A stretch of 64,000 nucleotides of DNA from Pseudomonas alcaliphila JAB1 (GCF_001941865.1 NZ_CP016162.1:4153501-4217500); one strand, 5' to 3'; positions 35,847-45,859 are shown, counted from the first letter of the stretch. Numbers and translations: made by a program. Notes: generated from the sequence alone by a model not told the origin.

Positions 35847-36812
35847 ATGAGCAACAGCCCACGCGCCGTCTTCCTCGACCACGCCTCCCTCGACCTTGGC
35901 GACCTCGACATGCAACCGCTGCATCAGGCCTTCGCCGAGCTGACCCTGCACGCGCACACGCGTCCGGATCAGGTCGCCGAACGCCTGCAAGGTGCCCAGG
36001 TCGCCATCAGCAACAAGGTGCCGTTGGACGCCGCCACCTTCGCTGCCTGCCCAGAGTTGAAACTGGTTCTGGTAACCGCTACCGGCACCAACAACATCGA
36101 CCTGAAAGCCGCCAGTGCCCATGGTGTGACCGTGTGCAACTGCCAGGGCTACGGCACCCCGTCCGTGGCACAACACACCTTGATGTTGCTGCTGGCCCTG
36201 GCCACGCGCCTGCCCGACTACCAGCGCGATATCGCTGCAGGTCGTTGGCAACAAGCCAGTCAGTTCTGCCTGCTCGATCACCCCATCGTCGAACTCGAAG
36301 GCAAGACCCTGGGCATGCTCGGCCATGGCGAACTGGGCGGCGCCGTCGCCCGTCTGGCCGAAGCCTTCGGCATGCGCGTGCTGCTTGGCCAACTGCCCGG
36401 CCGCCCCGCGCGCGCCGATCGCCTGCCGCTGCACGAACTGCTGCCACAGGTCGATGCGCTGACCCTGCACTGCCCCCTCAACGAGCAGACCCGCAACATG
36501 ATCGGCGCCGAGGAGCTGGCTCTGATGAAGCCGCGCGCATTCCTGATCAACACCGCGCGTGGCGGCCTGGTCGACGAACAGGCCTTGGCCGATGCCCTGC
36601 GCCGTGGCCATCTGGGCGGCGCCGCAACCGACGTGCTGCTGCAGGAACCACCGAAGGACGGCAACCCGCTGCTGGCCGCCGACATTCCCCGCCTGATCGT
36701 CACCCCGCACAGCGCCTGGGGCAGCCAGGAAGCGCGCCAGCGCATCGTCGGCCAGGTCGTGGAAAACGCCGCTGGTTTCTTCGCCGGTGCGCCGCTGCGA
36801 GTCGTCGGGTAA
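35847..36812 (+). CDS. D-2-hydroxyacid dehydrogenase (HprA-like)
   Basis: The start at 35847 has an AAAGGT site and gives 321 residues. The Rossmann loop LGMLGHGELGGAVAR lies near 150; catalytic arginine in INTARGGLVDE near 235, glutamate in the following helix region, and histidine in VTPHSAWGSQEAR near 285 complete the triad. It reduces a 2-oxo acid such as hydroxypyruvate or glyoxylate with NAD(P)H. The long-range neighbourhood with the AlkK-like ligase is shared with other pseudomonads, from memory. Confidence 0.9.
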   Translation: MSNSPRAVFLDHASLDLGDLDMQPLHQAFAELTLHAHTRPDQVAERLQGAQVAISNKVPLDAATFAACPELKLVLVTATGTNNIDLKAASAHGVTVCNCQGYGTPSVAQHTLMLLLALATRLPDYQRDIAAGRWQQASQFCLLDHPIVELEGKTLGMLGHGELGGAVARLAEAFGMRVLLGQLPGRPARADRLPLHELLPQVDALTLHCPLNEQTRNMIGAEELALMKPRAFLINTARGGLVDEQALADALRRGHLGGAATDVLLQEPPKDGNPLLAADIPRLIVTPHSAWGSQEARQRIVGQVVENAAGFFAGAPLRVVG

Positions 36813-36827
36813 GCTGCGCAGCTTTCT

Positions 36828-36896
36828 TGTAGGAGCGAGCTCTGCTCGCGAACACGGTCAACAGCAAAATCTTCGCGAGCAGAGCTCGCTCCTACA
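36828..36896. repeat. Perfect 25-bp inverted repeat of the GTAGGAGC family
   Basis: Arms 36828-36852 and 36872-36896 are exact reverse complements around a 19-base loop, between the dehydrogenase and rsmC. It is a REP-like intergenic element. Confidence 0.85.
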
Positions 36897-36929
36897 CCGC
36901 GCGCCGTAAACAGATTCTCAGGAAATACC

Positions 36930-37934
36930 ATGGACCCGCGAAGCGAAGTTCTCCTGCGCCACGCCGAGCTGTTCAGTGGCGAGCTGTTACTGGCCGGCCT
37001 GCCGGCTGACGACCTGCTTGGCGCCCTGCCTCAGGCTCGTGGCTGGAACTGGCATGCGGGCGATCAGGCACTGCTCACCGCACGCTTTGCCGGTCGCAGC
37101 CACTTTGACACACGCCTGCCGGAAGGCGACTACCGCGCCGCTGCGCTGTTCCTGCCCAAGTCACGCGAGCTGACTGACTACCTGCTGCAAGCGCTGGCCT
37201 CGCGCCTGGCAGGCAAACCGCTGTACCTGGTCGGTGAAAAACGTGGCGGCATCGAGCGCGCGGCGAAGCAGTTGGCCGCCTATGGCAAGCCGCGCAAGCT
37301 CGACAGCGCGCGACATTGCCAACTCTGGTGCGTCGAGGTGGATCAAGCGCCAGCAGTACCCGATCTGCATGCCCTGGCACAGAGCTACCCATTGCAGTTG
37401 GCCGACGGCGCACTGGAGATCGTTACCCTGCCTGGCGTATTCGCCCATGGCCGCCTGGATCGCGGCAGCGCATTGCTGCTGGAGCATCTGGATGACCTGC
37501 CCAGCGGCCACCTGCTCGACTTCGGTTGCGGCGCTGGCGTGCTCGGCGCCGCGCTCAAGAGGCGTTACCCAGACAGCGAGCTGAGCCTGCTGGATGTCGA
37601 CGCCTTCGCCCTGGAAAGCAGCCGCCTGACCCTCGCGCGCAATGGCCTGTCAGCCAACCTGATCGCCGGCACGGGCATCGAATCGGCACCCGAGGGACTC
37701 AGCGCCATCGTCAGCAACCCGCCGTTCCATCAGGGCGTGCATACCGACTACCAGGCCAGCGAGAACCTGCTGAGCCAGGCGGCTCGCCACTTGATAAAAG
37801 GTGGCGAGCTGCGCCTGGTGGCCAACAGCTTCCTCAAATACCCACCCCTGATCGAGCGTCATCTCGGCCCCTGCCGCACCCTGGCCGAGGCGGACGGTTT
37901 TCGCATCTACCAGGCCTTTGCAAAAAGCCCGTAG
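36930..37934 (+). CDS. rsmC: 16S rRNA (guanine1207-N2)-methyltransferase RsmC
   Basis: The 334-residue protein has the two-domain plan of RsmC. The N-terminal half is a degenerate copy ([17 protein letters not shown]), and the C-terminal half holds the SAM site [20 protein letters not shown] near 190 and the catalytic motif VSNPPFHQG near 255. It methylates the N2 of guanine in the small-subunit rRNA. The start ATG follows an AGGAAA site. It is a single gene with REP-like repeats on both sides. Confidence 0.93.
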   Translation: MDPRSEVLLRHAELFSGELLLAGLPADDLLGALPQARGWNWHAGDQALLTARFAGRSHFDTRLPEGDYRAAALFLPKSRELTDYLLQALASRLAGKPLYLVGEKRGGIERAAKQLAAYGKPRKLDSARHCQLWCVEVDQAPAVPDLHALAQSYPLQLADGALEIVTLPGVFAHGRLDRGSALLLEHLDDLPSGHLLDFGCGAGVLGAALKRRYPDSELSLLDVDAFALESSRLTLARNGLSANLIAGTGIESAPEGLSAIVSNPPFHQGVHTDYQASENLLSQAARHLIKGGELRLVANSFLKYPPLIERHLGPCRTLAEADGFRIYQAFAKSP

Positions 37935-38270
37935 GGGGGCCGGGCGGCGCTCCGCTTCAGCCCACCGACTTGCTCGCCCGGCGTGGGCTAAAGCCCACCC
38001 TACAAGATGACTGACGTTGATCGACGGGCTTGCCCTGCACCGAGCGCTTGGGCACAATTGCGCCCGTCCTAGGGGAGTAGTCTCCCGCGAGCGTCCTGCT
38101 CGCCCGGTATACGTCAACACACTTGCTCCGCAGAGCATGGCGTATACGACCCAAGGCCTACATAGAGAGGCCTGCGGTTTGACAAGACCTATGACACGCA
38201 CAACCTATACCCGGGGCGGGAAGGTCGTTCGTGTCATAAGCCGTGTCGACCCGCCCCTGTAGGAAACCTG
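37935..38270. other. Intergenic region with REP-like repeat and manganese riboswitch
   Basis: The first part (about 37931-38003) is an imperfect inverted repeat with GCTTCAGCCCACC and GTGGGCTAAAGCCCACC elements; the rest is the yybP-ykoY leader of the transporter gene. No protein gene is visible. Confidence 0.7.
38065..38262 (+). ncRNA. yybP-ykoY manganese riboswitch upstream of the Gdt1-type transporter
   Basis: The leader begins with the conserved CTAGGGGAGTAGTCTCCCG block. It continues with several stems, and ends with CCGTGTCGACCCGCCCCTGTAGG just before the start codon of a TMEM165/Gdt1-family gene. In proteobacteria this riboswitch class is known to sit before exactly this family and to turn expression on with Mn2+. 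The exact helix boundaries were not computed. Confidence 0.75.
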
Positions 38271-38855
38271 ATGCTGGAATCGCTGTTCGTCCCCACCCTG
38301 ATCGTTGCCCTCGCCGAAATCGGTGACAAGACCCAGTTGCTCGCCCTGCTGCTGGCCGCCCGTTTTCGCAAACCCTGGCCGATCATCTGGGGCATAGTCG
38401 TCGCCACCCTGGCCAACCACTTCGCCGCTGGCGCCGTCGGTAACTGGGTCGCCGGTTTCTTCTCCCCCGCCACTCTCAGCTGGATTCTCGCTGCCAGCTT
38501 CGTCGCCGTGGCGGCCTGGACCCTGGTACCGGACAAACTCGACGACGACGAAGCATCCGGCCTGAAGAAATACGGTCCCTTCCTCACCACGCTGATCGCC
38601 TTCTTCCTCGCCGAGATGGGCGACAAGACCCAGGTTGCGACCGTGATGCTGGCCGCGCAGTACCCACACTTCATTCTGGTGGTGGTCGGCACCACACTGG
38701 GTATGTTGATCGCCAACGTACCGGTGGTGCTGGCGGGCAATTTCGCCGCCGAACGCCTGCCGCTGACCCTGATCCGCCGCCTGGCCGCCTGCGCCTTCGC
38801 CGCGCTGGCAATCTATGCCGGCTACCAGGCACTAAAGCTGAGCGGCCTGATCTGA
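38271..38855 (+). CDS. TMEM165/Gdt1-family (UPF0016) manganese exporter
   Basis: The 194-residue protein has six hydrophobic helices. The two family signatures are in the first and fourth helices: ALAEIGDKTQLLALLLA near residue 13 and FLAEMGDKTQVATVMLA near 115, the E-x-G-D-K-T motif repeated by internal duplication. It is an inner-membrane cation exporter, most likely for Mn2+ in bacteria. The gene is preceded by a yybP-ykoY riboswitch, which supports manganese-induced expression. Confidence 0.93.
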   Translation: MLESLFVPTLIVALAEIGDKTQLLALLLAARFRKPWPIIWGIVVATLANHFAAGAVGNWVAGFFSPATLSWILAASFVAVAAWTLVPDKLDDDEASGLKKYGPFLTTLIAFFLAEMGDKTQVATVMLAAQYPHFILVVVGTTLGMLIANVPVVLAGNFAAERLPLTLIRRLAACAFAALAIYAGYQALKLSGLI

Positions 38856-38966
38856 CGAATCACTGACGTCAACGAGCCGGCATTTCGGCCAATCCCAGCC
38901 CCCTCCTCCCTGCTGCTAAAGTGCCTGCCACGTCACATGGAGACGGCCTGCAGCCGGGAGGACAGC

Positions 38967-39410
38967 ATGTCATTGGATGATCGCAAGAAGCTGGCATGCC
39001 AGCACATCGACCTGGTCTGGAACAAGGGGCGCCTGGCGCTGGCTGAACAACTGCACAGCCGCGATTTCCTCTACAAGAGCTCGTTCATTGGCAGGCCGCT
39101 TGGCAGCGCCGGCTTCGTGCAGATGGTGCAGGACATCCGCCTTGCAATGCCGGACCTGCAGGTGGTGATCGAGGAGTGCATCGCCGAAGGCTACAAGGTG
39201 GTGACCTGGAGCACCCTGATCGGCACCATCCAGAAACCCGCACTGGGCTACCCGCCCAGCGACAAGGTGCTGAGCATCTCGGCCATGGCGTTCTGGACGT
39301 TCACCTCCGGCAACGAAATCCAGGAAATCTGCACCATGTTCAACATGGAAAGCTTCCGCGCTCAATTGGGTCTGCAAAACCGTCCACTTGCCGAAACCGC
39401 CCTGCCCTGA
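38967..39410 (+). CDS. SnoaL-like ester cyclase family protein
   Basis: The start at 38967 has GGGAGGAC upstream and gives 147 residues. The sequence fits the NTF2-like SnoaL fold: QHIDLVWNKGRLALAEQLHS, then GFVQMVQDIRLAMPDLQVVIEECIAEGYKVVTWSTLIGT, with the conserved P-D-L turn. Members bind small polyketide-like or unknown ligands; many are not enzymes. There is no operon partner. Function unknown beyond fold. Confidence 0.82.
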   Translation: MSLDDRKKLACQHIDLVWNKGRLALAEQLHSRDFLYKSSFIGRPLGSAGFVQMVQDIRLAMPDLQVVIEECIAEGYKVVTWSTLIGTIQKPALGYPPSDKVLSISAMAFWTFTSGNEIQEICTMFNMESFRAQLGLQNRPLAETALP

Positions 39411-39415
39411 AACGC

Positions 39416-39451
39416 AAACGGCGCGCCGTGAACAATCACGCCGCGCCGTTT
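39416..39451. terminator. Hairpin terminator between convergent genes
   Basis: AAACGGCGCG/CGCGCCGTTT separates the ester-cyclase-like gene and the peptidase gene. Confidence 0.75.
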
Positions 39452-39463
39452 CCTGGCCCGAAA

Positions 39464-40285
39464 TTAACGCCCGGCCTTGGCCTGCTCGTACAGCGGCATG
39501 ACCTTGGGGATCGCCGCCTGCAGTGAGGCGATACGGCTGCTGGACGACGGGTGGGTACTCATGAACTCGGGCGGTGCACCACCACCGGCGGCCTCCATCT
39601 TCTGCCACAGGCTGATGGCCGCATTCGGGTTGTAACCCGCGCGGGCGGCCAGCTCCAGGCCAATCAGGTCGGCCTCGTTCTCGTTACTGCGGCTGTTGGG
39701 CAAGGTCAGGCTGTACTGCACCACCGTATCCGCCATGGCCATCCCACTCTCGCCCAGTCCGAGCAGGGCACTGGCGCCCTGTTTGGCCACCTGAATACCG
39801 TAGGCCTTGGACATCGCTTCACGGCTGTGCTCACGCAGGGCATGCGCCATTTCGTGGCCCATGATCGCGGCGATTTCATCGTCAGTCAGCTTCAACTGCT
39901 CGATGATGCCGCTGTAGAAGATGATCTTGCCGCCTGGCCCGCAGTTGGCATTGAGCTCTGGACTCTTGATCAGATTGACCTCCCACTGCCAGTTGGCAGC
40001 ATCCGGACGAAAACGCGGCGCCTGCGGGATCAACCGTGCGGCAACAGCCTGCAAGCGCTTGGCATTGGCACTGCTCTTGTCCAGCACACCGTTGCTCGAC
40101 GCCTTGCTCAGCGTCTGCTGATAGGACTGCGCATACATCTGATTGACTTCATCGGCTGACAGCATGCTGAACATGTACTGCTTGCGCTCTACGCCCACCA
40201 CACCGCCGCTGGTGGTATTGACGGCCTGACAACCGGCCAGCACCAGTGCTGCAGCCAGGCCACTCAGGTAAAAAGCCTTACTCAT
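39464..40285 (-). CDS. M48-family zinc metallopeptidase lipoprotein
   Basis: The ATG at 40285 gives a lipoprotein signal (YLSGLAAALVLAG-Cys) and 273 residues. The zinc site MGHEMAHALREHSRE near residue 145 is H-E-x-x-H, with the third ligand glutamate in NENEADLIGLELAARAGYNP near 205. It is probably bound to the outer membrane, facing the periplasm, and degrades misfolded or envelope proteins, like the LoiP/YcaL group. Confidence 0.92.
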   Translation of the reverse strand: MSKAFYLSGLAAALVLAGCQAVNTTSGGVVGVERKQYMFSMLSADEVNQMYAQSYQQTLSKASSNGVLDKSSANAKRLQAVAARLIPQAPRFRPDAANWQWEVNLIKSPELNANCGPGGKIIFYSGIIEQLKLTDDEIAAIMGHEMAHALREHSREAMSKAYGIQVAKQGASALLGLGESGMAMADTVVQYSLTLPNSRSNENEADLIGLELAARAGYNPNAAISLWQKMEAAGGGAPPEFMSTHPSSSSRIASLQAAIPKVMPLYEQAKAGR

Positions 40286-40478
40286 CGAGCCATCTCCTGG
40301 AATCGGAATCACTATGCTAGGCCTCGCCCCCGGTCCGGGCAACCACAGCGGTTGCGCATCTCTGGCACGCTTTTCCCGCTGAAAGCGTCATCGACCATGC
40401 CGTTTGCGCCAAGCGATTAAAGTTACGCTGCGCCCTTGCCGCTATCCCTTGGTGGACACATTGAGCCGGGGAGCCCCC

Positions 40479-42605
40479 ATGAAGTTCCGATCCATCCAGT
40501 TTTCCGTTGCCTTTCTCGCCGGAGCGAGCGTACTGGCCGTGGTGGTTGCGCTGGTACTCTACGCCCTGTTCGCCAATGGGCGAACCCAGCAGGTGGTGCA
40601 AGAAAACACCCGCGGCCTGTTGCAGCAGGTCATCGAACAGCGCCTGGTAGCGCTCGCCGAGGCCCAGGTCGGTCGGTTGCAGCGGCAGTTCGAGGCGCCC
40701 ATGACCCTGGCCAAGTCCGTGGCCACGCTGAACGCGCGAATGGCTCCGGGCAATGAAAGGCTGCAGCTGAGCCGCGAGGAGCTGTCCTCGCTGCTGGTCA
40801 GCTATCTGCAGGACAACCCCGACTTGCTGGACTTCTTCATCGGCTGGGAGCCCAACGCCTTCGACCAGGACGACGCAAACTACGCCGGACGCGAGGCCGA
40901 GGGCTACGACCAGACCGGACGTTTCATGCCCTGGTGGTACCGCGAGGGCGGCGCCTTCAAGGTACTGCCGCTGACCGCCGAACAGATGGAGAGCGAGAAG
41001 CGCCTGCCGACCGGCGTGCGCGAGGGCGAGTACTACCTGTGCCCGAAACAGAGCAAGCAGCCCTGCGTCATCGATCCGGCCGCCTATGATTTCGGTGGCA
41101 AGCAGGTACTGGTGTCCTCCTTCAACGCGCCCATCGTGGTCGACGGGCGCTTCCTCGGCGCGGTGGGCAACGACCTGGCGCTGGATTTCATCCAGGGCCT
41201 GCTGGAGCAGGTCAAGGGCGAACTATATGGTGGGGCCGGCGAACTGGCGCTGGTGGCCGCCAACGGCACCCTGATTGCCGCAACCCAGGACGCCGCGCTG
41301 ATCAGCCAACCGGCTTCGCGGGTGCTGCCGGAGGACCTGCTGCAGGCGCTCAAAGGCGGCGACAACCACCCCATCGTGCGTCACAACGAGGCCCAGCAGC
41401 TGTTCGAGCTACTCTACCCCTTCCAGGTCGCCGGCACCTCGACGCGCTGGACCCTGGCCATCGCCCTGCCCACCTCGGCGGTGTTCGCCGAACTGCAGCA
41501 GTTGCAGTCCGACCTCGCCGCACAGGCGCACGAGGACACCCTCGGCATGGCCCTGGTGGGTCTGCTGATTGCCGGCCTCGGGCTGCTGGTGGTCTGGCTG
41601 GTCGGCTACGGCATCGCCCGCCCGCTGCGGCAGATGGTCGGCATGCTCGACAATATTGCCAAGGGCGAAGGCGACCTCACCGTACGCCTGCAGGTCGATC
41701 GCAAGGACGAACTGGGGCAGATCGCAGCGGGCTTCAACGCCTTCCTGGCCAAACTGCAAAGCATGATCGCCGCCGTGGTCACGTCGGTGCAGCAGGTCAG
41801 CGACTCCTCGGAGCACACGGCGGACATCGCCATTCGCACCAACCAGGGCGTGCAGAAGCAACTGGCCGAGATCGAGCTGGTGGCCACGGCGGTACACGAG
41901 ATGACGGCTACCGCGCAGGACGTCGCGCGTAACGCCACTCATGCTGCCGAGGCGGCCAACCACGCCGACCAGGCGGCCAATCAGGGCAAGCAGGTGGTGC
42001 AGGAAACCTCGGCGGCCATCGCCGCACTGGCCAGCGAGATCGGCCGCGCCGTGGGCGTGGTACAGAACCTGGCCAAGGACAGCGAGAACATCAACGCCAT
42101 CCTCGTTGCCATACGCGGCATTGCCGAGCAGACCAACCTGCTCGCCCTCAATGCCGCCATCGAGGCAGCCCGCGCCGGCGAGCAAGGCCGTGGTTTCGCC
42201 GTGGTTGCTGACGAGGTACGCAACCTGGCGCAGAAGACCCAGCAAGCCACCGAAGAAATCCAGAACATGATCCAGCAACTGCAGCAGGGCACCCGCGAAG
42301 TGGTCAAGGTGATGGAGCAGAGCCAGAGCAAGACCGACGACAGCGTGGAGCACGCCAACCAGGCCGCTCAATCGCTGGAGTCCATCACCCAGGCGGTGTC
42401 GGTGATCAATGACATGAACACGCAGATCGCCAGCGCCGCCGAGGAGCAGAGCGCCGTGGCCGAGGACATCAACCGTAACGTCACCAATATCGGCCTGGTC
42501 GCCAACGAGGTGGCCAGCGGTGCCGACGAAGCCAGCCAGGCCAGCGCCCAACTGACCAAGCTGGCCGAACAGCAACGCAGGCTGATCAACCAGTTCAAGG
42601 TGTAA
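40479..42605 (+). CDS. Methyl-accepting chemotaxis protein with periplasmic dCache-like sensor
   Basis: The start was placed at 40479, with GGGGAG upstream, giving 708 residues. It has a first membrane helix near 10-30, a periplasmic Cache-type domain ([39 protein letters not shown]), a second helix near 360-385 ([16 protein letters not shown]), HAMP, and a cytoplasmic signalling domain with the hairpin tip [35 protein letters not shown]. It relays ligand binding to CheW/CheA. The ligand is unknown. It is a monocistronic gene. Confidence 0.95.
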   Translation: MKFRSIQFSVAFLAGASVLAVVVALVLYALFANGRTQQVVQENTRGLLQQVIEQRLVALAEAQVGRLQRQFEAPMTLAKSVATLNARMAPGNERLQLSREELSSLLVSYLQDNPDLLDFFIGWEPNAFDQDDANYAGREAEGYDQTGRFMPWWYREGGAFKVLPLTAEQMESEKRLPTGVREGEYYLCPKQSKQPCVIDPAAYDFGGKQVLVSSFNAPIVVDGRFLGAVGNDLALDFIQGLLEQVKGELYGGAGELALVAANGTLIAATQDAALISQPASRVLPEDLLQALKGGDNHPIVRHNEAQQLFELLYPFQVAGTSTRWTLAIALPTSAVFAELQQLQSDLAAQAHEDTLGMALVGLLIAGLGLLVVWLVGYGIARPLRQMVGMLDNIAKGEGDLTVRLQVDRKDELGQIAAGFNAFLAKLQSMIAAVVTSVQQVSDSSEHTADIAIRTNQGVQKQLAEIELVATAVHEMTATAQDVARNATHAAEAANHADQAANQGKQVVQETSAAIAALASEIGRAVGVVQNLAKDSENINAILVAIRGIAEQTNLLALNAAIEAARAGEQGRGFAVVADEVRNLAQKTQQATEEIQNMIQQLQQGTREVVKVMEQSQSKTDDSVEHANQAAQSLESITQAVSVINDMNTQIASAAEEQSAVAEDINRNVTNIGLVANEVASGADEASQASAQLTKLAEQQRRLINQFKV

Positions 42606-42671
42606 GGGACTTCATCAGGTAGGGTGCGCCGCGTGTTCAGCCGGGGCGGCCCCTCGACACCCTGCGCAGGC

Positions 42672-43289
42672 TCAAGCCGGAGTGAGGCACTCCGGCGCAT
42701 CCAACCGCGGATCGTTGACCAGCGTTGCCAGCGCGCGCTCACGCAGCGCCATCTGCGGCTTGAGCAGTAGCGCTGCCAGTTGCTCGGGCGGCGTGTCATT
42801 ACTCAACCACAACGCCTGTTCGTGCTCGCCGAGAATCAAGGGCCGCCGCAGCGTGGCAGCTTCCTGAGTGATCAGCGCTACGCTCAGGTACTCCTGCCCG
42901 CCCACCGGATAAAGCTCCCACAACGCCGCGAAATACATCAGCGGCTCACCGCTGCTCATCCAGTAAGGCCGCTTGCGCGCGCCCCCGCGCCATTCATAGA
43001 AACCGTTGGCCGGCAACAGCGCGCGACGCTGGCGAAAGGGCTCACGGAACATCGGCTGCTCGGCCAGGGTTTCGGCGCGGGCATGAGCCGGGGTCTTGGA
43101 CAGATCCTTGAGCCAGGCCGGCGTCAGCCCCCAACGCGCCGCGGCCGCTTGCGGCCCTTGCTCGCCAGCACGCAACATCAGCACCTGGCCATTGGGCGCC
43201 AGGTTCCAGTGCGGCTTCTGGTCAGCAGGAAAGCCGGGCAACGCCGCAAAAGCGGGCGACCAGCGGAACAGGGCATAACGTCCACACAT
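42672..43289 (-). CDS. SRAP (HMCES/YedK-type) abasic-site-processing protein
   Basis: The 205-residue protein starts MCGRYALF; after methionine removal Cys2 forms the DNA-protein crosslink with abasic sites. The remaining signature residues are visible: asparagine in ETLAEQ...RRALLPANGFYEWRG, glutamate in the same GFYEW motif, and histidine in ILGEHEQALWL. It protects single-stranded DNA at abasic sites. Gene context gives no operon; it lies next to two small conserved genes on the same strand. Confidence 0.93.
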   Translation of the reverse strand: MCGRYALFRWSPAFAALPGFPADQKPHWNLAPNGQVLMLRAGEQGPQAAAARWGLTPAWLKDLSKTPAHARAETLAEQPMFREPFRQRRALLPANGFYEWRGGARKRPYWMSSGEPLMYFAALWELYPVGGQEYLSVALITQEAATLRRPLILGEHEQALWLSNDTPPEQLAALLLKPQMALRERALATLVNDPRLDAPECLTPA

Positions 43290-43316
43290 GAAACGACTCG
43301 ACAGGCAGGGGGCGCG

Positions 43317-43577
43317 TCAACAGAGCAACACGCCCTGAAAGGACTCTGGCTCATCGCCAGGCACAGGTTGCGCCGCATTGTACTCAGCGATCAGCGTACG
43401 CGCCCGCTCGGCGTAGTCATCAGCGACGCCCAAACCGAGCAAGCCGCACGCCGGCAACTCCCCCACCGCACCGACCAGATGCTGACCGAGCAGGTGCGCC
43501 TCGACGCCCTCACTGGCCAGCATGTCCACCAGCATCTGCCCTTCCAGCAGGTTTTCCGGCTCGTAGATTCGTTGCAT
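43317..43577 (-). CDS. DUF2007-type putative signal-transducing protein
   Basis: The start at 43577 overlaps the preceding gene by four bases (ATGA), giving 86 residues. MQRIYEPENLLEGQMLVDMLASEGVEAHLLG, followed by GELPACGLLGLGVADDYAERARTLI, matches the short beta-alpha fold of DUF2007 proteins. Role unknown; it is coupled to a CPxCG zinc protein, a common pairing. Confidence 0.8.
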   Translation of the reverse strand: MQRIYEPENLLEGQMLVDMLASEGVEAHLLGQHLVGAVGELPACGLLGLGVADDYAERARTLIAEYNAAQPVPGDEPESFQGVLLC

Positions 43578-43759
43578 CAGTCGTTCTCCCCGCGAACGTC
43601 CAACTCCCACTCGGTGCCGTCCGTACGCAGCTCGAACTCGATCGGCCGGCAGCACACCGGACAGTCTTCGATGTAGGACTGATCACCACCCGACAGATCC
43701 AGCAGCGCCTCGGCCGGCTCGCCGCAATAGGGGCAATAATACAACTGGCTTTCCAGCAT
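43577..43759 (-). CDS. CPxCG-motif zinc-ribbon small protein
   Basis: The 60-residue protein starts at 43759 with AAGGAGG upstream. LYYCPYCGEPAE and EDCPVCCRPIEFEL give two Cys pairs for a zinc ribbon, followed by an acidic tail. It is translationally coupled to the DUF2007 gene. Function unknown. Confidence 0.85.
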   Translation of the reverse strand: MLESQLYYCPYCGEPAEALLDLSGGDQSYIEDCPVCCRPIEFELRTDGTEWELDVRGEND

Positions 43760-43858
43760 CGCGGCCTCCTTGTGACTTGGCGTTATAATCGCCGGTCTAC
43801 TGCTCACCCTGTTTAAGCAGACCCCCTTTCAACCTTAGCCGTTCTAGAACAAGAGAGC

Positions 43859-45022
43859 ATGATGGGCGCATTCGATGCCATCCGACCCTATGCCGATGCA
43901 GAAGTGCGCCCCGTACTAGCGCGCCTGCTCGCCGACCCGGCGTTTCTCGGCACCCTCACCCGTTTTCGCTTCCCGCGCCTGGCCGGGCCACTCGGTTGGC
44001 TGCTCAAGCCGCTGATCGCCGCACGGCTGCGCAGCGAGTTCGCCAGCATCGATTCGGTCTCCAAGCTGCAGGAAAAGATCGAGCCCTATATCGATCGCAC
44101 CATCGAGCATGCCAGTGATGGCATCAGCTACTCCGGCCTGGAACACCTGCAACCGGGCAAGCCCTACCTGTACCTGGCCAACCATCGCGATATCGTCATG
44201 GACCCGGCCTTCGTCAACTACGCCGTCTATCACGCCGGCCTGCAGACGCCGCGTATCGCCATCGGCGACAACCTGCTGCAGCGCCCCTTCGTCAGCGACC
44301 TGATGCGCCTGAACAAGAGCTTCATCGTGCACCGCTCGATCAGCGGGCGCCGCGAGAAGCTGGCGGCCTATCAATTGCTCTCGGCCTATATCAACCACTC
44401 GATTCGCGAAGATGGCGAGTCGATCTGGATCGCCCAGGCCGAGGGCCGCGCCAAGGACGGTGACGACCGTACCGACTCGGCCATCCTCAAGATGTTCCAC
44501 ATGAGCCGCAAGGACGAGCCGTTCGCCGAGGTCATCGACTCGCTGAACCTGATCCCGGTCTCGATCAGCTACGAGTACGATCCCTGCGACCTGGCCAAGG
44601 CCCGCGAACTCTGCGTGCGCGCCGCCACGGGCAGCTATACCAAGGCGCCGGGCGAAGACGACGCCAGTATCGCCCTGGGCATCACCGGTTACAAAGGGCG
44701 CGTGCATCTGCACTTCAGTCCGCCTGTCGCCGGTCTGGAGGACACCAAGCAGCTTGCTCAGGAGATAGATCGTCACATTCTCGGCCAGTATCGCCTGTTC
44801 CCCGTGCACTACCTGGCCTACGCCATGTGGGAAGGCCGCGAGGCCGAGCTGAACGTGCCAGCAGCAAGCGACGTATTCGATGCCGCGGAACTGGCCAAGG
44901 CCGAAGCGCAGTGGAACAAACGCCTGGCCGCCTGCAGCGCCGAAGAAAAGCCGTTCCTGATCCTGCAGTACGCCAATCCGGTGCGCAATCAGTACCGGAT
45001 CAAGGCGGGTCTGCCTCTGTAA
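43859..45022 (+). CDS. Glycerol-3-phosphate/1-acylglycerol-3-phosphate acyltransferase family protein
   Basis: In this 387-residue protein, LANHRDIVMDPAF near residue 110 is the N-H-x4-D catalytic motif, and IWIAQAEGRAKDGDDRTDSA near 190 is a later substrate-binding motif. The N-terminal 80 residues resemble a family of large cytosolic-side acyltransferases of gamma-proteobacteria. It probably acylates a glycerophosphate-type acceptor at the inner membrane. TATAAT at 43784-43789 may be its promoter -10. It is monocistronic, with a terminator after it. Confidence 0.85.
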   Translation: MMGAFDAIRPYADAEVRPVLARLLADPAFLGTLTRFRFPRLAGPLGWLLKPLIAARLRSEFASIDSVSKLQEKIEPYIDRTIEHASDGISYSGLEHLQPGKPYLYLANHRDIVMDPAFVNYAVYHAGLQTPRIAIGDNLLQRPFVSDLMRLNKSFIVHRSISGRREKLAAYQLLSAYINHSIREDGESIWIAQAEGRAKDGDDRTDSAILKMFHMSRKDEPFAEVIDSLNLIPVSISYEYDPCDLAKARELCVRAATGSYTKAPGEDDASIALGITGYKGRVHLHFSPPVAGLEDTKQLAQEIDRHILGQYRLFPVHYLAYAMWEGREAELNVPAASDVFDAAELAKAEAQWNKRLAACSAEEKPFLILQYANPVRNQYRIKAGLPL

Positions 45023-45040
45023 GAAGCCCGCGCTACAAAC

Positions 45041-45071
45041 GAAAACGGCAGCCATCAGGCTGCCGTTTTCG
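45041..45071. terminator. Hairpin terminator after the acyltransferase gene
   Basis: GAAAACGGCAGCC/GGCTGCCGTTTTC, symmetric with A and T runs, serves both convergent genes. Confidence 0.85.
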
Positions 45072-45086
45072 TTTATCGCTCAAGCA

Positions 45087-45362
45087 TCAAAGCCGCGTAC
45101 TGAGCCAGGACAGCAGCAGGGCTGCGCCCAGGCAGATGGCCCCGAAACGGTAGAAGAAGCGGTTGATGCGCACAGTGCGCTCATCCTGTGCTTCGCTTTC
45201 GTCCAGCTCACCCTGAGCCAGCACGCGCGCCATACCGCGCTGCTCACGCAAGCGGGTCATCAGACACAGCCAGGCTCCCGCCAACGCGAAGAACAATGCC
45301 AACGAATTCACCGCTCCGGCCGGATGGGCGAGGAACAGCGACCACAACATCTGCAGCGACAT
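45087..45362 (-). CDS. Small inner-membrane protein of unknown function
   Basis: The start at 45362 has GAGGTG upstream; 91 residues. Two hydrophobic helices (GAVNSLALFFALAGAWLCLM and FGAICLGAALLLSWL) flank a charged cytoplasmic loop. No known family was recognised; similar small proteins are common in Pseudomonas. Confidence 0.65.
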   Translation of the reverse strand: MSLQMLWSLFLAHPAGAVNSLALFFALAGAWLCLMTRLREQRGMARVLAQGELDESEAQDERTVRINRFFYRFGAICLGAALLLSWLSTRL

Positions 45363-45636
45363 GCAACACCTCGAGAACAGCATGGTGCAGCAACCCCGCC
45401 ACTGCACCAGAATGGGGATTTCTGCCGAGAAACGGTGCGTCTCGACCCTCGAAAAGTCGTCGCGCAGTGTACTGAACTAGCGCATTTATAAGGTTCGTTC
45501 CCGACGAACGCGGCCCGCTATCCCGAAATCGTCTGAAAACTGTCCTATGCCTGGCCTAGGGTTTGTATCTCCAATAGTGACCAAGCAGTCACGACTATTG
45601 CTGAAGCCAAACCCCAACGTCCCTGGAGGACCTGCC

Positions 45637-45843
45637 ATGCTTAATTCACAACCGCTGGATCGCGATTACCTGATCGACTCGCTGGATGAAGTGGACGCCG
45701 TGGTCGACGAACTCTCCTTCAACGTACAGGACCAGCATTGGCTGGTGTACTGCGCCCTTGGCGGCCACGAGCATTACGACCTGCCGGACATCGACAACCG
45801 CACCGGCATGAGCCTGCCGGAGTTCTACGCCGAAGCGGCATGA
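45637..45843 (+). CDS. Conserved small hypothetical protein, 68 residues
   Basis: CTGGAGGACC before the ATG at 45637 decides the start. The protein is acidic (DYLIDSLDEVDAVVDELSF), with HWLVYCALGGHEHYDLPDI. There is no membrane segment. A strong terminator follows. It looks like a genus-level conserved gene of unknown role. Confidence 0.65.
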   Translation: MLNSQPLDRDYLIDSLDEVDAVVDELSFNVQDQHWLVYCALGGHEHYDLPDIDNRTGMSLPEFYAEAA

Positions 45844-45859
45844 AACCCCAGGACAAATG

